Assembly: GCA_900549825.1 (NCBI GenBank)
Contig: URQB01000009.1
Coordinates: 43,745 to 107,744 of the forward strand
Direction of reading: 5' to 3'
From: an uncultured Oscillospiraceae bacterium
GTDB lineage: Bacteria; Bacillota; Clostridia; Oscillospirales; Acutalibacteraceae
DNA: 64,000 nucleotides
Under the pieces are notes generated by a model. It saw only the letters and a list, made by a program, of their open reading frames with translations, had not been told where the DNA came from and searched no databases. This document shows positions 16,283 to 24,246 of the stretch, piece by piece. A program made the translations under genes and the position numbers. Numbering within the stretch: the first letter of the stretch is position 1; every line of letters begins with the position of its first letter.

Positions 16283-17161
16283 TTATTCTCCTCCCATTCC
16301 TTTACTGTCTGAAAACCCATAAAAGAGCAGCCATTCGTTCATCAGGCGGCTCCAGCGTACCGTGAGCGGATGATATCCGTCTCCATTTTCCGGGGCGGCA
16401 AGCCCCTGCCCATGATCTCCATAGGGGAACAGGTGCATTTCCACCGGCACATTGCGCTTTGCCAGCGTATCGCACAGCGTCAGTGCGGTATTGTAATTGA
16501 TCAGACCGTCGCGCATCGACTGCCAGAGAAAGGTTGGCGGAAACTGCATCTCCTTTTCCAGCACAACGTCGAAATAGGCGACGAGATTAAACTCATCGTC
16601 CTCCTCGTATTCCTCTTGAAACATGACGGCGGCATAGCCCAGCAGCAGTGCGTCCGGCCTGGAGGACACGCGCTCGACCGGATCGGAAGCGTCTGGGTCG
16701 CCATCGTCCGCATAGGCGCAGGTGATGAATGCGAGGTTGCCGCCGGCGGAAAAGCCGAGCACGCCGATCTTATCCGGCAGGATGCCCATCTCCTCCGCGT
16801 GGTAGCGCAGATAGCGCACCGCACGTTTGGCGTCGAGCAGGATGACGTCGCGGGAATAGGGAACGACGCGGTAGTCGAGCACCGCAGCATGAATGCCTGT
16901 CTCGTTGATTTTCTGCGCGACGACCTTGCCCTCATGCACGGCTTTGCTCGTGTAGGAGCCGCCGGCCATCACAATCACGCAGCCACGCCGTCCCCCGCCG
17001 GGAGCGGGGAAAAAGGTGACGGACGGCCTGCGCTGCCCGACTGCCTCTTCGAATCCGGGAACCACTCCGTCCCACAGGGGGATCTGTGTGTCCTCACTGA
17101 GCATTTCCGCCCAGGGAGCATCCGGGTTCAGGTTCCCCCAGATATCGTAAGTATCGGCCAA
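16283..17161 (-). CDS. Alpha/beta-hydrolase, acetyl-xylan-esterase/BD-FAE-like
   Basis: This 292-residue enzyme probably removes acyl groups from carbohydrates or small esters. The nucleophile elbow is LGFSAGGNLAF, with an oxyanion segment VIVMAGGSYTSKA and a likely catalytic His in FPYGDHGQGL. A TTG start at 17161 is preferred because AAGGAGG lies 9 nt upstream and the protein then begins ADTYDIWGNLNP; a longer ATG start at 17221 lacks such a site. The gene overlaps the ribosome binding site of the GH3 gene, indicating an operon for deacylating and then cleaving a plant or host glycan. Confidence 0.85.
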   Translation of the reverse strand: MADTYDIWGNLNPDAPWAEMLSEDTQIPLWDGVVPGFEEAVGQRRPSVTFFPAPGGGRRGCVIVMAGGSYTSKAVHEGKVVAQKINETGIHAAVLDYRVVPYSRDVILLDAKRAVRYLRYHAEEMGILPDKIGVLGFSAGGNLAFITCAYADDGDPDASDPVERVSSRPDALLLGYAAVMFQEEYEEDDEFNLVAYFDVVLEKEMQFPPTFLWQSMRDGLINYNTALTLCDTLAKRNVPVEMHLFPYGDHGQGLAAPENGDGYHPLTVRWSRLMNEWLLFYGFSDSKGMGGE

Positions 17162-17288
17162 AATAAACAACCTCCTTGTTGCAAAAGCGGCCTTACATTT
17201 TTGCAGGTGCACGTTCTCTCTCATTCCGGTTGCTCCGAAAGGACGGAGCAATCTGTGGATATCCCGATCGATCCGAGTATTTAAAAAG

Positions 17289-17317
17289 ATTATACACGTT
17301 TGCCAAAAAGAGTGCAA
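17289..17317 (-). promoter_or_regulatory. Promoter of the esterase-GH3 operon
   Basis: On the minus strand TTGCAC and TATAAT are separated by 17 bp, about 130 bp upstream of the TTG start. Confidence 0.7.
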
Positions 17318-17579
17318 TCTCTATTTTGAACATTCCGGATTTTCCACAGGCGGTATGTCCATAAACAAACTGTTTATCTTTCTATCAGGAATGATATAAA
17401 TTCTTGATTAAAAATTAAAAGTAAAACCGCCCTGGGATAAATACCGCGCGCACAAAGAATTATAATAGATATCGTCAGCATATGGCATGTTGTTCGAGGG
17501 GGGAGAGCAGCAGAGCGGGAGATCGTTTCCGCATCACCACAGTTTATCCGTCCGCAGGGCGGAGCAAGGAGAGAGCCGA

Positions 17580-18451
17580 ATGAACACAATCGTGAAGAAA
17601 TTAACAGCAATTCTGGCGGCAGCACCGTTTCACAAAACACTGCGGGACAAACCGGGGAGGCACAGACCGTCTCCGATTTTCAGGAGCCAGATTCACAGAC
17701 CTCTGGATCCGGCAGCGCTTCCGCATCCGATATAACTCCGGCCGAATCTGCCAGCCAGCCGAAGGAGACGGCGAAGCGGGCTGCCGCCACGGCAAAGCCG
17801 TCCGCACAGAATCAGAAGCCGTCTACGAAAGAGGAGATCGTCGCCTATTTCAATACGGCGGCCAACAAGGTCAAAACGGAAAAGCCGGGGCTTACGAAAA
17901 CAGAGAAGATCTCCTTCCAGGTTCAGGGAGACAGCACGATTGCAGGGATTGCAAACCAGGTGCAAAAGGCATTGAAGAACACGCTGAATCCGGATCCGAT
18001 CACAGTCAAAAAGGGCGCAAGCCATAATGCAGTCTTTCCGGTGGAAAACCAGTCGTGGGCAAGCCGCCTGTCTGCCGACGCGGTATCTTTCGCATCCTGT
18101 GTGGAACAGAACGGCGCATATCTGATCACGATCCGTTTGAAGGATGAGCACATCTCCTATGAGCAGGCGAAAAAACCGCTCCAGACGAAGCATGGGCAGG
18201 TGGTTGATATTCTCAAGACCAGCGAGATCGAGGAGCAGATGAAGAGCCTGAACTGGCTGATTACGCTGCATGATCTCGACCAGACGTATTCGGGTACGAC
18301 CATCACCTGCACGGTCGACAGGCAGAGCCAGCAGATACGCTCGGCGCATTATCGGATCATCAGCCACGCTGTCATTCAGGCGAGTGCGCCAATTGTCGGA
18401 GATACGACGGTTAACGCAACACTTACCTTCAACCAGGAATATCAATTCTAA
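17580..18451 (+). pseudogene. Frameshifted lipoprotein gene, paralogue of the gene at 10181
   Basis: A start at 17580 follows AAGGAGAGAG and opens MNTIVKKLTAILAAA, a typical lipoprotein signal start. That frame then runs into nonsense and stops at 17735. The mature protein continues in another frame, visible from about 17600 (NSNSGGSTVSQNTAGQTGEA) to 18451. It carries a Ser/Thr/Pro/Glu linker and the domain EEIVAYFNTAANKVKTEK, matching NYYNTAAN in the paralogue. The signal core and lipobox Cys are missing at the join near 17610-17640, so a small deletion is likely. It could be a true pseudogene, a phase-variable state or an assembly error. An internal ATG at 17960 would give a 163-residue cytoplasmic fragment. 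Confidence 0.75.
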
Positions 18452-18464
18452 GCGGACAATCGGT

Positions 18465-18500
18465 CAGCCGGCACGCTCGACGCGCCGGCTGATTTTTTTT
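18465..18500 (+). terminator. Terminator of the broken lipoprotein gene
   Basis: CAGCCGGC and GCCGGCTG form a stem followed by eight T residues. Confidence 0.9.
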
Positions 18501-18561
18501 CGCGATCTGGGGATTGCGTTTTGGCGCGATCTGGCTTACACTATTCTTTAAATAGGCACTT

Positions 18562-19404
18562 TTATGCGTTGGTTTGTGCGGATGTTTCAAGAGAAGCGTT
18601 GACCTTCTTGATAGCGGCCCAGTTCTGGTTATGCTCCGCAAGCGTTTTGGCATAATAGTACTTGCCCGCTTTATCTGTGGCAAAGTAGAAATATTCTGTC
18701 TGCTCTGGATAGAGAGCGGCTTCGATCGCGTCCCGTCCTGGATTGCAGATCGGGCCTTCCGGAAGGCCTGTGCATTTATAAGTATTATAATAGCTGTTAA
18801 ACCGATCTTTATCCTCCGTCAGATACGGCTGGACGTCCTGCTCCAGATAAAAAATCGTAACGTCGCATTCAAGCTTTGGGTGGCTCTTGCTGTTTAAACG
18901 GTTGTGCAGGACGGAGGAGACCGTTTTCATCTGCGCAGGGTTCCCGGCCTCCGCCTGGATGACAGAGGCGAGGGTGAGTACCTCATCCATGCTCATGCCC
19001 AGCTCCTTGGCGCGGGCCTTGTGTGTGTCCGTGATCTTTTTCTCAAGGTTGTCCAGAAGCTTCTGGATGACGCGCTCCGGCGGATCGTCCCGATAGAATT
19101 CATACGTATCCGGGAACAGATAGCCCTCCAATAGGAACGCCCGGTTTTCCCAATCGCCGATTTCCTGCACGAGCGGGCTGCCCGCTGTGCCGCGGTTGAC
19201 CTCCGACAGGAATTCCAAACGGGTGAACAGGCCATTCTGTTCCATCAAACCGCCGATGTCGGCCGCGCTTGCCCCCTCCGGGATGGTAATACGCACGGTG
19301 TTGGAAGGCTTTGTGGAGCTGTCGTCCCCGGGCTGCTGCGAGGCGCAGGCGCTCAGGCACAGGCACAGAAGGCAGATAAGAGAAATGATCCGCAAACGTT
19401 TCAT
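18562..19404 (-). CDS. mltG: MltG/YceG-like endolytic murein transglycosylase (lipoprotein form)
   Basis: MltG cleaves nascent glycan strands at the membrane and limits their length. This 280-residue version starts with a lipoprotein signal, LCLCLSAC, instead of the usual single transmembrane helix. A LysM-like segment (ITIPEGASAADIGGLMEQNG) precedes the catalytic domain. That domain has the LEGYLFPDTYEF motif, the active-site region TLASVIQAEAG, VSSVLHNRLN, and a C-terminal TGLPEGPICNPG ... YFYFATD signature. In ASVIQAEA the first of two commonly conserved acidic positions is Gln, while the second Glu is kept. The start follows AAGGGG. The gene is divergent from the MgtC-like gene. Confidence 0.88.
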   Translation of the reverse strand: MKRLRIISLICLLCLCLSACASQQPGDDSSTKPSNTVRITIPEGASAADIGGLMEQNGLFTRLEFLSEVNRGTAGSPLVQEIGDWENRAFLLEGYLFPDTYEFYRDDPPERVIQKLLDNLEKKITDTHKARAKELGMSMDEVLTLASVIQAEAGNPAQMKTVSSVLHNRLNSKSHPKLECDVTIFYLEQDVQPYLTEDKDRFNSYYNTYKCTGLPEGPICNPGRDAIEAALYPEQTEYFYFATDKAGKYYYAKTLAEHNQNWAAIKKVNASLETSAQTNA

Positions 19405-19525
19405 AGGCGGCCCCTTTTCAAGATGATGTGATATCTTTATTGTACGCAAATTTTTACCGAATGCAAGGCTTTCCGGGAAAAACCGACGCATTCGATTGAA
19501 TAGAGACAAGAAATGGAGGGTTCTG

Positions 19526-20236
19526 ATGAAAGCGTTTTTTCTCGCGCTATGGCAAAACGATATCCTGCGGTTGGCTCTGGACTCGGCGTTTAAGCTGATG
19601 CTTGCCGCCGTTTGCGGCGGCTTTATCGGCTATGAACGGCAGCATTCCCATCGCCCCGCCGGGTTTCGAACGCATATTCTCGTGGCAGTAGGCGCTGCGC
19701 TCGTAATGATCACATCCAGCTTCCTGACCGATCAATACAGGGAGGTCATGCAGATCGACCCGACCCGCATGAGCGCGCAGGTCATCAGCGGCATCGGCTT
19801 TCTGGGCGCGGGGACGATCCTGCGCGAGGGCTTCAGCGTGAAAGGACTCACTACCGCGGCAAGCCTGTGGGCGGTTTCCTGTGTGGGGATCGCGGTGGGC
19901 TCCGGGTTCTATGCGGGCGCGCTGATCGCAACATTGGTCATCTATCTTACACTCAACCTGCTCAAGCGTGTTTCCGCGCGCGGAAACGCCGGGCGGAATC
20001 TATACGTCGAGGTGGAGGACGTCGGGCAGCAGGCCTCCCGTGTCGGGAAGGTGATCCGGCGCTGCGGGGGAGAGCTGGCTTCCATGGAGCTGCTCAATGT
20101 GGACGGCGAGGAAGGAAAGCGGAAAAAAGCGCCGGTGCTGAAGGTTCTGATCTATACGCGCAACCTCCATGAGCTCGACCTGATCGTGGAGAGCATTCGT
20201 GCGGTTGAGGGCGTACGGGATCTGTACGTCGAATAG
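19526..20236 (+). CDS. MgtC/SapB family membrane protein
   Basis: This 236-residue protein has an N-terminal membrane domain of the MgtC/SapB family (GFIGYERQHSHRPAGFRTHILVAVG, then GIGFLGAGTILREG and TTAASLWAVSCVGIAVG) and a C-terminal cytoplasmic ACT-like domain (NLYVEVEDVGQQASRVGKVI). MgtC relatives affect magnesium limitation and ATP synthase or phosphate homeostasis in other bacteria; the role here is unproven. The start at 19526 has GGAGG upstream. It is followed closely by an MFS gene, so the two may be co-transcribed. Confidence 0.9.
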   Translation: MKAFFLALWQNDILRLALDSAFKLMLAAVCGGFIGYERQHSHRPAGFRTHILVAVGAALVMITSSFLTDQYREVMQIDPTRMSAQVISGIGFLGAGTILREGFSVKGLTTAASLWAVSCVGIAVGSGFYAGALIATLVIYLTLNLLKRVSARGNAGRNLYVEVEDVGQQASRVGKVIRRCGGELASMELLNVDGEEGKRKKAPVLKVLIYTRNLHELDLIVESIRAVEGVRDLYVE

Positions 20237-20264
20237 AGGAATGCAGACAGGAGAAAACGGCAGG

Positions 20265-21455
20265 ATGCAAAAAATACGGCAGAATTACAACCACACGCTC
20301 TATGCCAGCTATCTCGGCTATATGACGCAGGCAATCGTTAATACCTTCGTACCGTTGCTCTTTCTTACCTTCCAGAGTACTTATCAGATCCCGCTGGATC
20401 AGATCACGTCGCTCGTTACGGTCAACTTCGGCATCCAGTTGATTGTGGATCTGCTCAGTGCCAAATGGATCGATAAAATCGGCTACCGGATTTCGATTGT
20501 GGCAGCCCACATCTGCGCCGCGGCAGGGCTTGCCGGTCTGGGGCTCTTACCGGATGTGTTCCCGGATCCATACGGAGGGATTCTGCTTGCGGTCGCGCTG
20601 TATGCGGTCGGCGGCGGGCTGATTGAGGTGCTGGTCAGCCCGATTGTAGAGGCCTGCCCTACGGAGAAGAAATCGGCTGCGATGAGCCTGCTGCATTCCT
20701 TTTACTGTTGGGGATGCGTTCTGGTGATCCTGACGTCGACGCTGTTTTTCTCGATCTTCGGCATTGCAAACTGGCGGGTTCTCAGCCTGATCTGGGCGGT
20801 GCTTCCGCTGATCAACGCCTTTTATTATGCACAGGTTCCGATTACCGCCCTGCACGGGGCGGGGGAGGCGATGCCGGTCCGCAAGCTCTTTTCCAGCGGC
20901 GTTTTCTGGGTGTTTGCCCTGCTGATGGTCTGCGCGGGCGCGTCTGAGCAGGCGATGAGCCAGTGGGCGTCCGCCTTTGCGGAATCCGGGCTCCAGATTT
21001 CCAAAAGCGTTGGAGACTTAGCCGGCCCATGCATGTTTTCCATTCTAATGGGGCTTACCCGCGTATTTTACGCAAAATTCAGTGAAAAAATCAATCTGAC
21101 TGCGTTTATGATGGGGAGCGGCGTCCTCTGCATGGTAAGCTACCTGCTCGCGTCCCTGTCACCACACCCGCTGCTTTCCCTGGTTGGCTGTGGATTGTGC
21201 GGCCTGTCCGTGGGGATTCTGTGGCCAGGGGCCTTCAGCCTTGCCTCCGCCGCCTGCCCGAAGGGCGGCACCGCCATGTTCGCCCTGCTTGCGCTGGCGG
21301 GGGATTTGGGATGCTCTGCCGGGCCATCTCTGGTCGGCTTTGTCTCCGATGCAGCGCAGGGAAACCTCAAGGCGGGCCTGCTCGCCGCGATCGGATTTCC
21401 CATCCTGCTGCTCCTCGGCCTGCTGGCGTGCAAAAAGATGGTACGGAAAAAGTGA
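20265..21455 (+). CDS. MFS transporter (FucP/sugar-permease-like)
   Basis: This is a 396-residue permease with about twelve hydrophobic helices. The N-terminal half has YASYLGYMTQAIVNTFVPL and the MFS loop LLSAKWIDKIGYR; a second-half loop is FYAKFSEKINL. The GGGLIEVLVSPIVEACPTEKK segment and LHSFYCWGC motif resemble fucose/glucose permease-type MFS proteins. The substrate is unknown. Several in-frame starts exist; 20265 was chosen as it follows an AGGAG site and gives a short cytoplasmic N-terminus. Confidence 0.85.
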   Translation: MQKIRQNYNHTLYASYLGYMTQAIVNTFVPLLFLTFQSTYQIPLDQITSLVTVNFGIQLIVDLLSAKWIDKIGYRISIVAAHICAAAGLAGLGLLPDVFPDPYGGILLAVALYAVGGGLIEVLVSPIVEACPTEKKSAAMSLLHSFYCWGCVLVILTSTLFFSIFGIANWRVLSLIWAVLPLINAFYYAQVPITALHGAGEAMPVRKLFSSGVFWVFALLMVCAGASEQAMSQWASAFAESGLQISKSVGDLAGPCMFSILMGLTRVFYAKFSEKINLTAFMMGSGVLCMVSYLLASLSPHPLLSLVGCGLCGLSVGILWPGAFSLASAACPKGGTAMFALLALAGDLGCSAGPSLVGFVSDAAQGNLKAGLLAAIGFPILLLLGLLACKKMVRKK

Positions 21456-21493
21456 GACTCAGGCCGTATATCTCTCGTAAAAACGATATCCAT

Positions 21494-21533
21494 AAAAACC
21501 GCCCTCTGGATAAAGATCCAGAGGGCGGTTTGT
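21494..21533 (-). terminator. Bidirectional terminator between the MFS gene and rpsI
   Basis: AAACCGCCCTCTGGAT and ATCCAGAGGGCGGTTT form a perfect 16-bp stem with an AAAG loop. A/T tracts flank both sides, with the stronger T-run on the minus strand after rpsI. Confidence 0.92.
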
Positions 21534-21558
21534 TGTGCCAAAGGGAAGGGAGAGCCAG

Positions 21559-21957
21559 TTATCTCTTCGAGAACTGCGGTGCACGGCGTGCGCCTTTGAG
21601 GCCGTATTTCTTCCTTTCCTTCATCCTCGGGTCGCGGGTGAGGAAGCCTGCCTTCTTCAGCGCGGGGCGGAGCGCCTCGTCATACTGAAGCAGAGCGCGG
21701 GAGAGGCCGTGGCGGATTGCGCCGGCCTGGCCGGTCACGCCGCCGCCGTTGACGCGGCAGACGATATCGAATTTCTCCGTCGTGCCGGTCAGCGCGAGGG
21801 GCTGACGGACGATGAGCTTCAGGGTTTCAAGGCCGAAATACTCGTCAATGTCCCTGTCGTTAATCGTGATCTTGCCCGTGCCGGGATAAACGCGCACGCG
21901 GGCAACGGATTTTTTTCTGCGGCCGGTGCCGTAAAAATAGGGATTGCTATCGTACAT
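21559..21957 (-). CDS. rpsI: 30S ribosomal protein S9
   Basis: S9 lies in the head of the small subunit, its C-terminal tail reaching the P-site tRNA. At 132 residues it is full length. It shows GTGRRKKSVARVRVYPGTGKI, NGGGVTGQAGAIRHGLSRAL and the basic tail DPRMKERKKYGLKGARRAPQ ending FSKR. It follows rplM by 18 bp, the standard bacterial L13-S9 operon. Confidence 0.99.
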   Translation of the reverse strand: MYDSNPYFYGTGRRKKSVARVRVYPGTGKITINDRDIDEYFGLETLKLIVRQPLALTGTTEKFDIVCRVNGGGVTGQAGAIRHGLSRALLQYDEALRPALKKAGFLTRDPRMKERKKYGLKGARRAPQFSKR

Positions 21958-21975
21958 ATTCCTTCTCCTCCTTCC

Positions 21976-22404
21976 TTAAAACGCCCATTCCTGAGGCTTC
22001 TGAGCAGTGTGCTTGTGCTCTGCGCCCTTGTAAACGCGCAGGCGGGTCAGCGCATTGCGGCCGATGACTGTATCCGGAAGCATGCCCTTGACGGCAAGCT
22101 GCATCGCAAAATCGGAGCGCGTCTTCATCAGCGTGCTGTACTTGACCTCTTTGAGGTGGCCGATGTAGCCGGAATGATGGTAATACATCTTCTGCTGGAG
22201 CTTGTTGCCCGTGAGGACGGCCTTGTCCGTATTGATGATGATGACATGGTCGCCGCAGTCGGCATTGGGCGTAAAGGTCGGCTTGTGCTTGCCGCGCAGC
22301 AGGACGGCAGCCTGGGCGGCTACGCGGCCCATTGGCTTTCCGGCTGCGTCAAGCACATACCAATTGCGGGTGATGTCGCCCGCCTTCGGCATATAGGTTG
22401 ACAT
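21976..22404 (-). CDS. rplM: 50S ribosomal protein L13
   Basis: L13 is an early assembly protein of the large subunit. The 142-residue protein has the family hallmarks WYVLDAAGKPMGRVA, LRGKHKPTFTPNADCGDHVI, YYHHSGYIGHLK and the C-terminal AVKGMLP ... LTRLRVYKGAEHKH. It is the first gene of the rplM-rpsI operon, with a GGAGG ribosome binding site and a strong upstream promoter. Confidence 0.99.
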   Translation of the reverse strand: MSTYMPKAGDITRNWYVLDAAGKPMGRVAAQAAVLLRGKHKPTFTPNADCGDHVIIINTDKAVLTGNKLQQKMYYHHSGYIGHLKEVKYSTLMKTRSDFAMQLAVKGMLPDTVIGRNALTRLRVYKGAEHKHTAQKPQEWAF

Positions 22405-22450
22405 AGTAAAACCTCCATTTGCATCGTCTTACCTTTTTGAGTGCCTGCCT

Positions 22451-22479
22451 AGCATACCATAAGCAGGTGAGCCTGTCAA
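22451..22479 (-). promoter_or_regulatory. rplM-rpsI promoter
   Basis: On the minus strand a consensus TTGACA and a TATGCT are separated by exactly 17 bp, about 50 bp upstream of rplM. Confidence 0.85.
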
Positions 22480-22619
22480 GCATTTTTCCTGATTTTTTAA
22501 TTTACCGGTGCTGTACTTTTGAAATCTCCCGTTTTCTCTGTTTTTAGTAGCAAATGCTCACGCGTGAAAAACGAAAATCGGCAGCCGGGGAGTGCGGCGG
22601 ATGTATATTTTAAAAAAGA

Positions 22620-22648
22620 TAGACAATCATTCTACTATGCGTTATAAT
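22620..22648 (+). promoter_or_regulatory. Promoter of the rubredoxin-flavoprotein operon
   Basis: TAGACA and a perfect TATAAT are separated by 17 bp, about 55 bp upstream of the rubredoxin start. Confidence 0.8.
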
Positions 22649-22701
22649 CTGGATATCTGGAGGAAATCTCTGGAAATTATTGAATGTCAGGAGAATGGAT
22701 C

Positions 22702-22860
22702 ATGAAAAAATATGTTTGCACCGTCTGCGGTTATGAATACGATCCGGAGGTCGGCGACCCCGACAACGGAATTGCCCCCGGCACTGCCTTTGAAGACCTT
22801 CCGGAGGATTGGGTCTGCCCGCTGTGCGGCGTAGGAAAGGATCTCTTCGAGGAGGCGTGA
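22702..22860 (+). CDS. Rubredoxin
   Basis: This 52-residue one-iron electron carrier begins MKKYVCTVCGYEYDPEVGD. Both Cys knuckles are present, CTVCGY and CPLCGVGK, with the aromatic core residues and the acidic PDNGIAPGTAFEDLPEDW segment typical of rubredoxins. Start at 22702, stop TGA at 22858-22860, with AGGAGAATGG upstream. It lies 34 bp before a flavin reductase-rubredoxin fusion, so the two should form an electron-transfer pair used in oxygen or NO detoxification in anaerobes. Confidence 0.96.
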   Translation: MKKYVCTVCGYEYDPEVGDPDNGIAPGTAFEDLPEDWVCPLCGVGKDLFEEA

Positions 22861-22894
22861 GCCTGCCCCCAAAGGAAAGAGAGGCGTTTGGAAG

Positions 22895-23554
22895 ATGGAT
22901 CAGACCGCACTGTTTAAGCTCTCCTACGGCCTGTATGTCGTGGGGGTGAAAAATGGCGATTCCTTCGGCGGCTGCATCGTAGATGCGATGATGCAGGTCA
23001 CCTCCGATATGCCGCCGCTGCTGATGCTTGGCAGCATGCGTAACACCCTGACGAACCAGCTCATCCGGGAGACTGGGGAATTCACCGTTTCTGTCCTGCG
23101 GGCGGATGCCGACCCCTTCCTGATCGCGAATTTCGGATTCCAGTCCGCACGGAAGGCGGAAAAGTGGGAGAATGTGGAGTACGCCGTCAAGGATGGCCTG
23201 CCCGTATTGCTCGACGCCGCCTCCTACCTGCGCTGCCGCGTCCTGGAAGCGAAGGACCTCTCCACGCATACGGTTTATACCTGTGAGGTGACGGATGCGT
23301 GGAACGGCGACGGGGAACCCCTGCTTTACGGAGATTACCAGAAGCATATGAAGGACGCGACCCGCAAGGCCTTCCAGGATTTTTTGGAGGCTAAGAGGGC
23401 GAAGGAAGCTGCGACGCAGGAAAAGCAGGCGCCCCAATGGGTATGCTCGATATGCGGCTATATCTATGACGGGGACGAGCCGTTTGAGAAACTGCCGGAG
23501 ACTTGGCAGTGCCCGCGCTGCGGGCAGCCGAAGTCCGTGTTTGTCAGGCAATAA
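22895..23554 (+). CDS. High-molecular-weight rubredoxin: flavin reductase domain fused to rubredoxin
   Basis: This 219-residue two-domain protein combines an N-terminal FMN-binding flavin reductase/flavoredoxin domain (residues about 1-150; YGLYVVGVKNGDSFGGCIVD, then the TLTNQLIRETGEFTVSVL pocket) with a C-terminal rubredoxin domain (WVCSICGYIYDGDEPFEKLP and CPRCGQPK). A charged linker joins them. Related Hrb proteins shuttle electrons from NAD(P)H to flavodiiron proteins for O2 or NO reduction. No flavodiiron gene lies in the window. Co-directional with the small rubredoxin. Confidence 0.93.
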   Translation: MDQTALFKLSYGLYVVGVKNGDSFGGCIVDAMMQVTSDMPPLLMLGSMRNTLTNQLIRETGEFTVSVLRADADPFLIANFGFQSARKAEKWENVEYAVKDGLPVLLDAASYLRCRVLEAKDLSTHTVYTCEVTDAWNGDGEPLLYGDYQKHMKDATRKAFQDFLEAKRAKEAATQEKQAPQWVCSICGYIYDGDEPFEKLPETWQCPRCGQPKSVFVRQ

Positions 23555-23566
23555 GCGGAAAGTTAT

Positions 23567-23601
23567 GCCCGGAAGCAGGAGGACTGCCTCCGGGCCTTTT
23601 T
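23567..23601 (+). terminator. Terminator of the rubredoxin operon
   Basis: GCCCGGA and TCCGGGC enclose a 15-nt loop, with a T-run directly after. Confidence 0.85.
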
Positions 23602-23643
23602 CAATTGCGTTAATTTTTTCTCCCTGATTTTTGGAGAGGACGG

Positions 23644-23672
23644 TTGCTTTTTTCGCGGCGGCGTGGTAAAAT
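23644..23672 (+). promoter_or_regulatory. tRNA-Arg promoter
   Basis: TTGCTT and TAAAAT are 17 bp apart, about 33 bp before the mature tRNA. Confidence 0.65.
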
Positions 23673-23705
23673 AACATTCACCCTGAAAAGGCACACAACG
23701 GATAC

Positions 23706-23782
23706 CCGCCCGTGGCGAAGCTGGATATCGCAGCAGATTCCGATTCTGAAGGCCGGGGGTTCGAATCCCTCCGGGCGGGCCA
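23706..23782 (+). tRNA. tRNA-Arg (anticodon CCG)
   Basis: The 77-nt sequence folds as a cloverleaf. The acceptor is CCGCCCG/CGGGCGG (perfect), the D-arm GCGA...TCGC, the anticodon loop TTCCGAT with CCG at positions 34-36, and the T-arm GGGGG-TTCGAAT-CCCTC; the CCA end is encoded. The first anticodon-stem pair is a G-A mismatch, the rest pair. It would read CGG codons. Confidence 0.95.
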
Positions 23783-23786
23783 ATGG

Positions 23787-23837
23787 AAAACCACGTAGTT
23801 ACAAGGCTTATTGCCTTTGCTACGTGGTTTTCTTTTT
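23787..23837 (+). terminator. tRNA-Arg transcript terminator
   Basis: AAAACCACGTAG pairs with CTACGTGGTTTT and is followed by CTTTTT, directly downstream of the tRNA. Confidence 0.88.
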
Positions 23838-24246
23838 GCCTATATGGGTTTAAAGTGGGGCAAATTCGGACATCTTGGAACAGAAATGCAAGTCAAAATA
23901 GAAATTCCCGGCCAGGGAGAAATGCCCGTTTTTCCTCCAATGCGGTTACGGTGCCGCTGTCCGCAAACGGCGCATATAGCGCAATCGAGCGGGTAAAAAC
24001 CGTGCAGAAAACCGGGGAAAACGGCGAGAAAAGCAGTGAATAAAACTGTTATTTCTTTGTTCCTACCGGCTTCTTATGAACCGGGGAAAGCCCATGTAAC
24101 CAGTTAAGCGAAATACTGAAACAACTGCGTTTCTAAGGGTTCAATTTTTAGCCTTTTTATGTTACAATAAAATCGCCAAAGTTCTTTCAACAGTATTTTA
24201 TAAGTTGAAGATGTATGTTAAACAAGATGTTTCAGAGGAGAGAATC
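23838..24246 (+). other. Gene-poor transition into an AT-rich segment
   Basis: Base composition falls steadily across this 409-bp stretch, from GC-rich near the tRNA to AT-rich before the sugar transporter. I see no convincing gene; short open frames lack start signals. No copy of the tRNA 3' end was found here as an attachment-site repeat. Confidence 0.45.

Noticed and set aside
13675..16365. A long plus-strand open frame opposite the GH3 gene
   Set aside because: It is antisense to a complete GH3 enzyme with all family motifs, has no ribosome binding site and is His/Arg/Gly-rich as expected for a shadow frame in GC-rich DNA.
23838..24200. Possible integrase or excisionase remnant after the tRNA
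   Set aside because: I could not find a tyrosine recombinase motif or a repeat of the tRNA end in this stretch.
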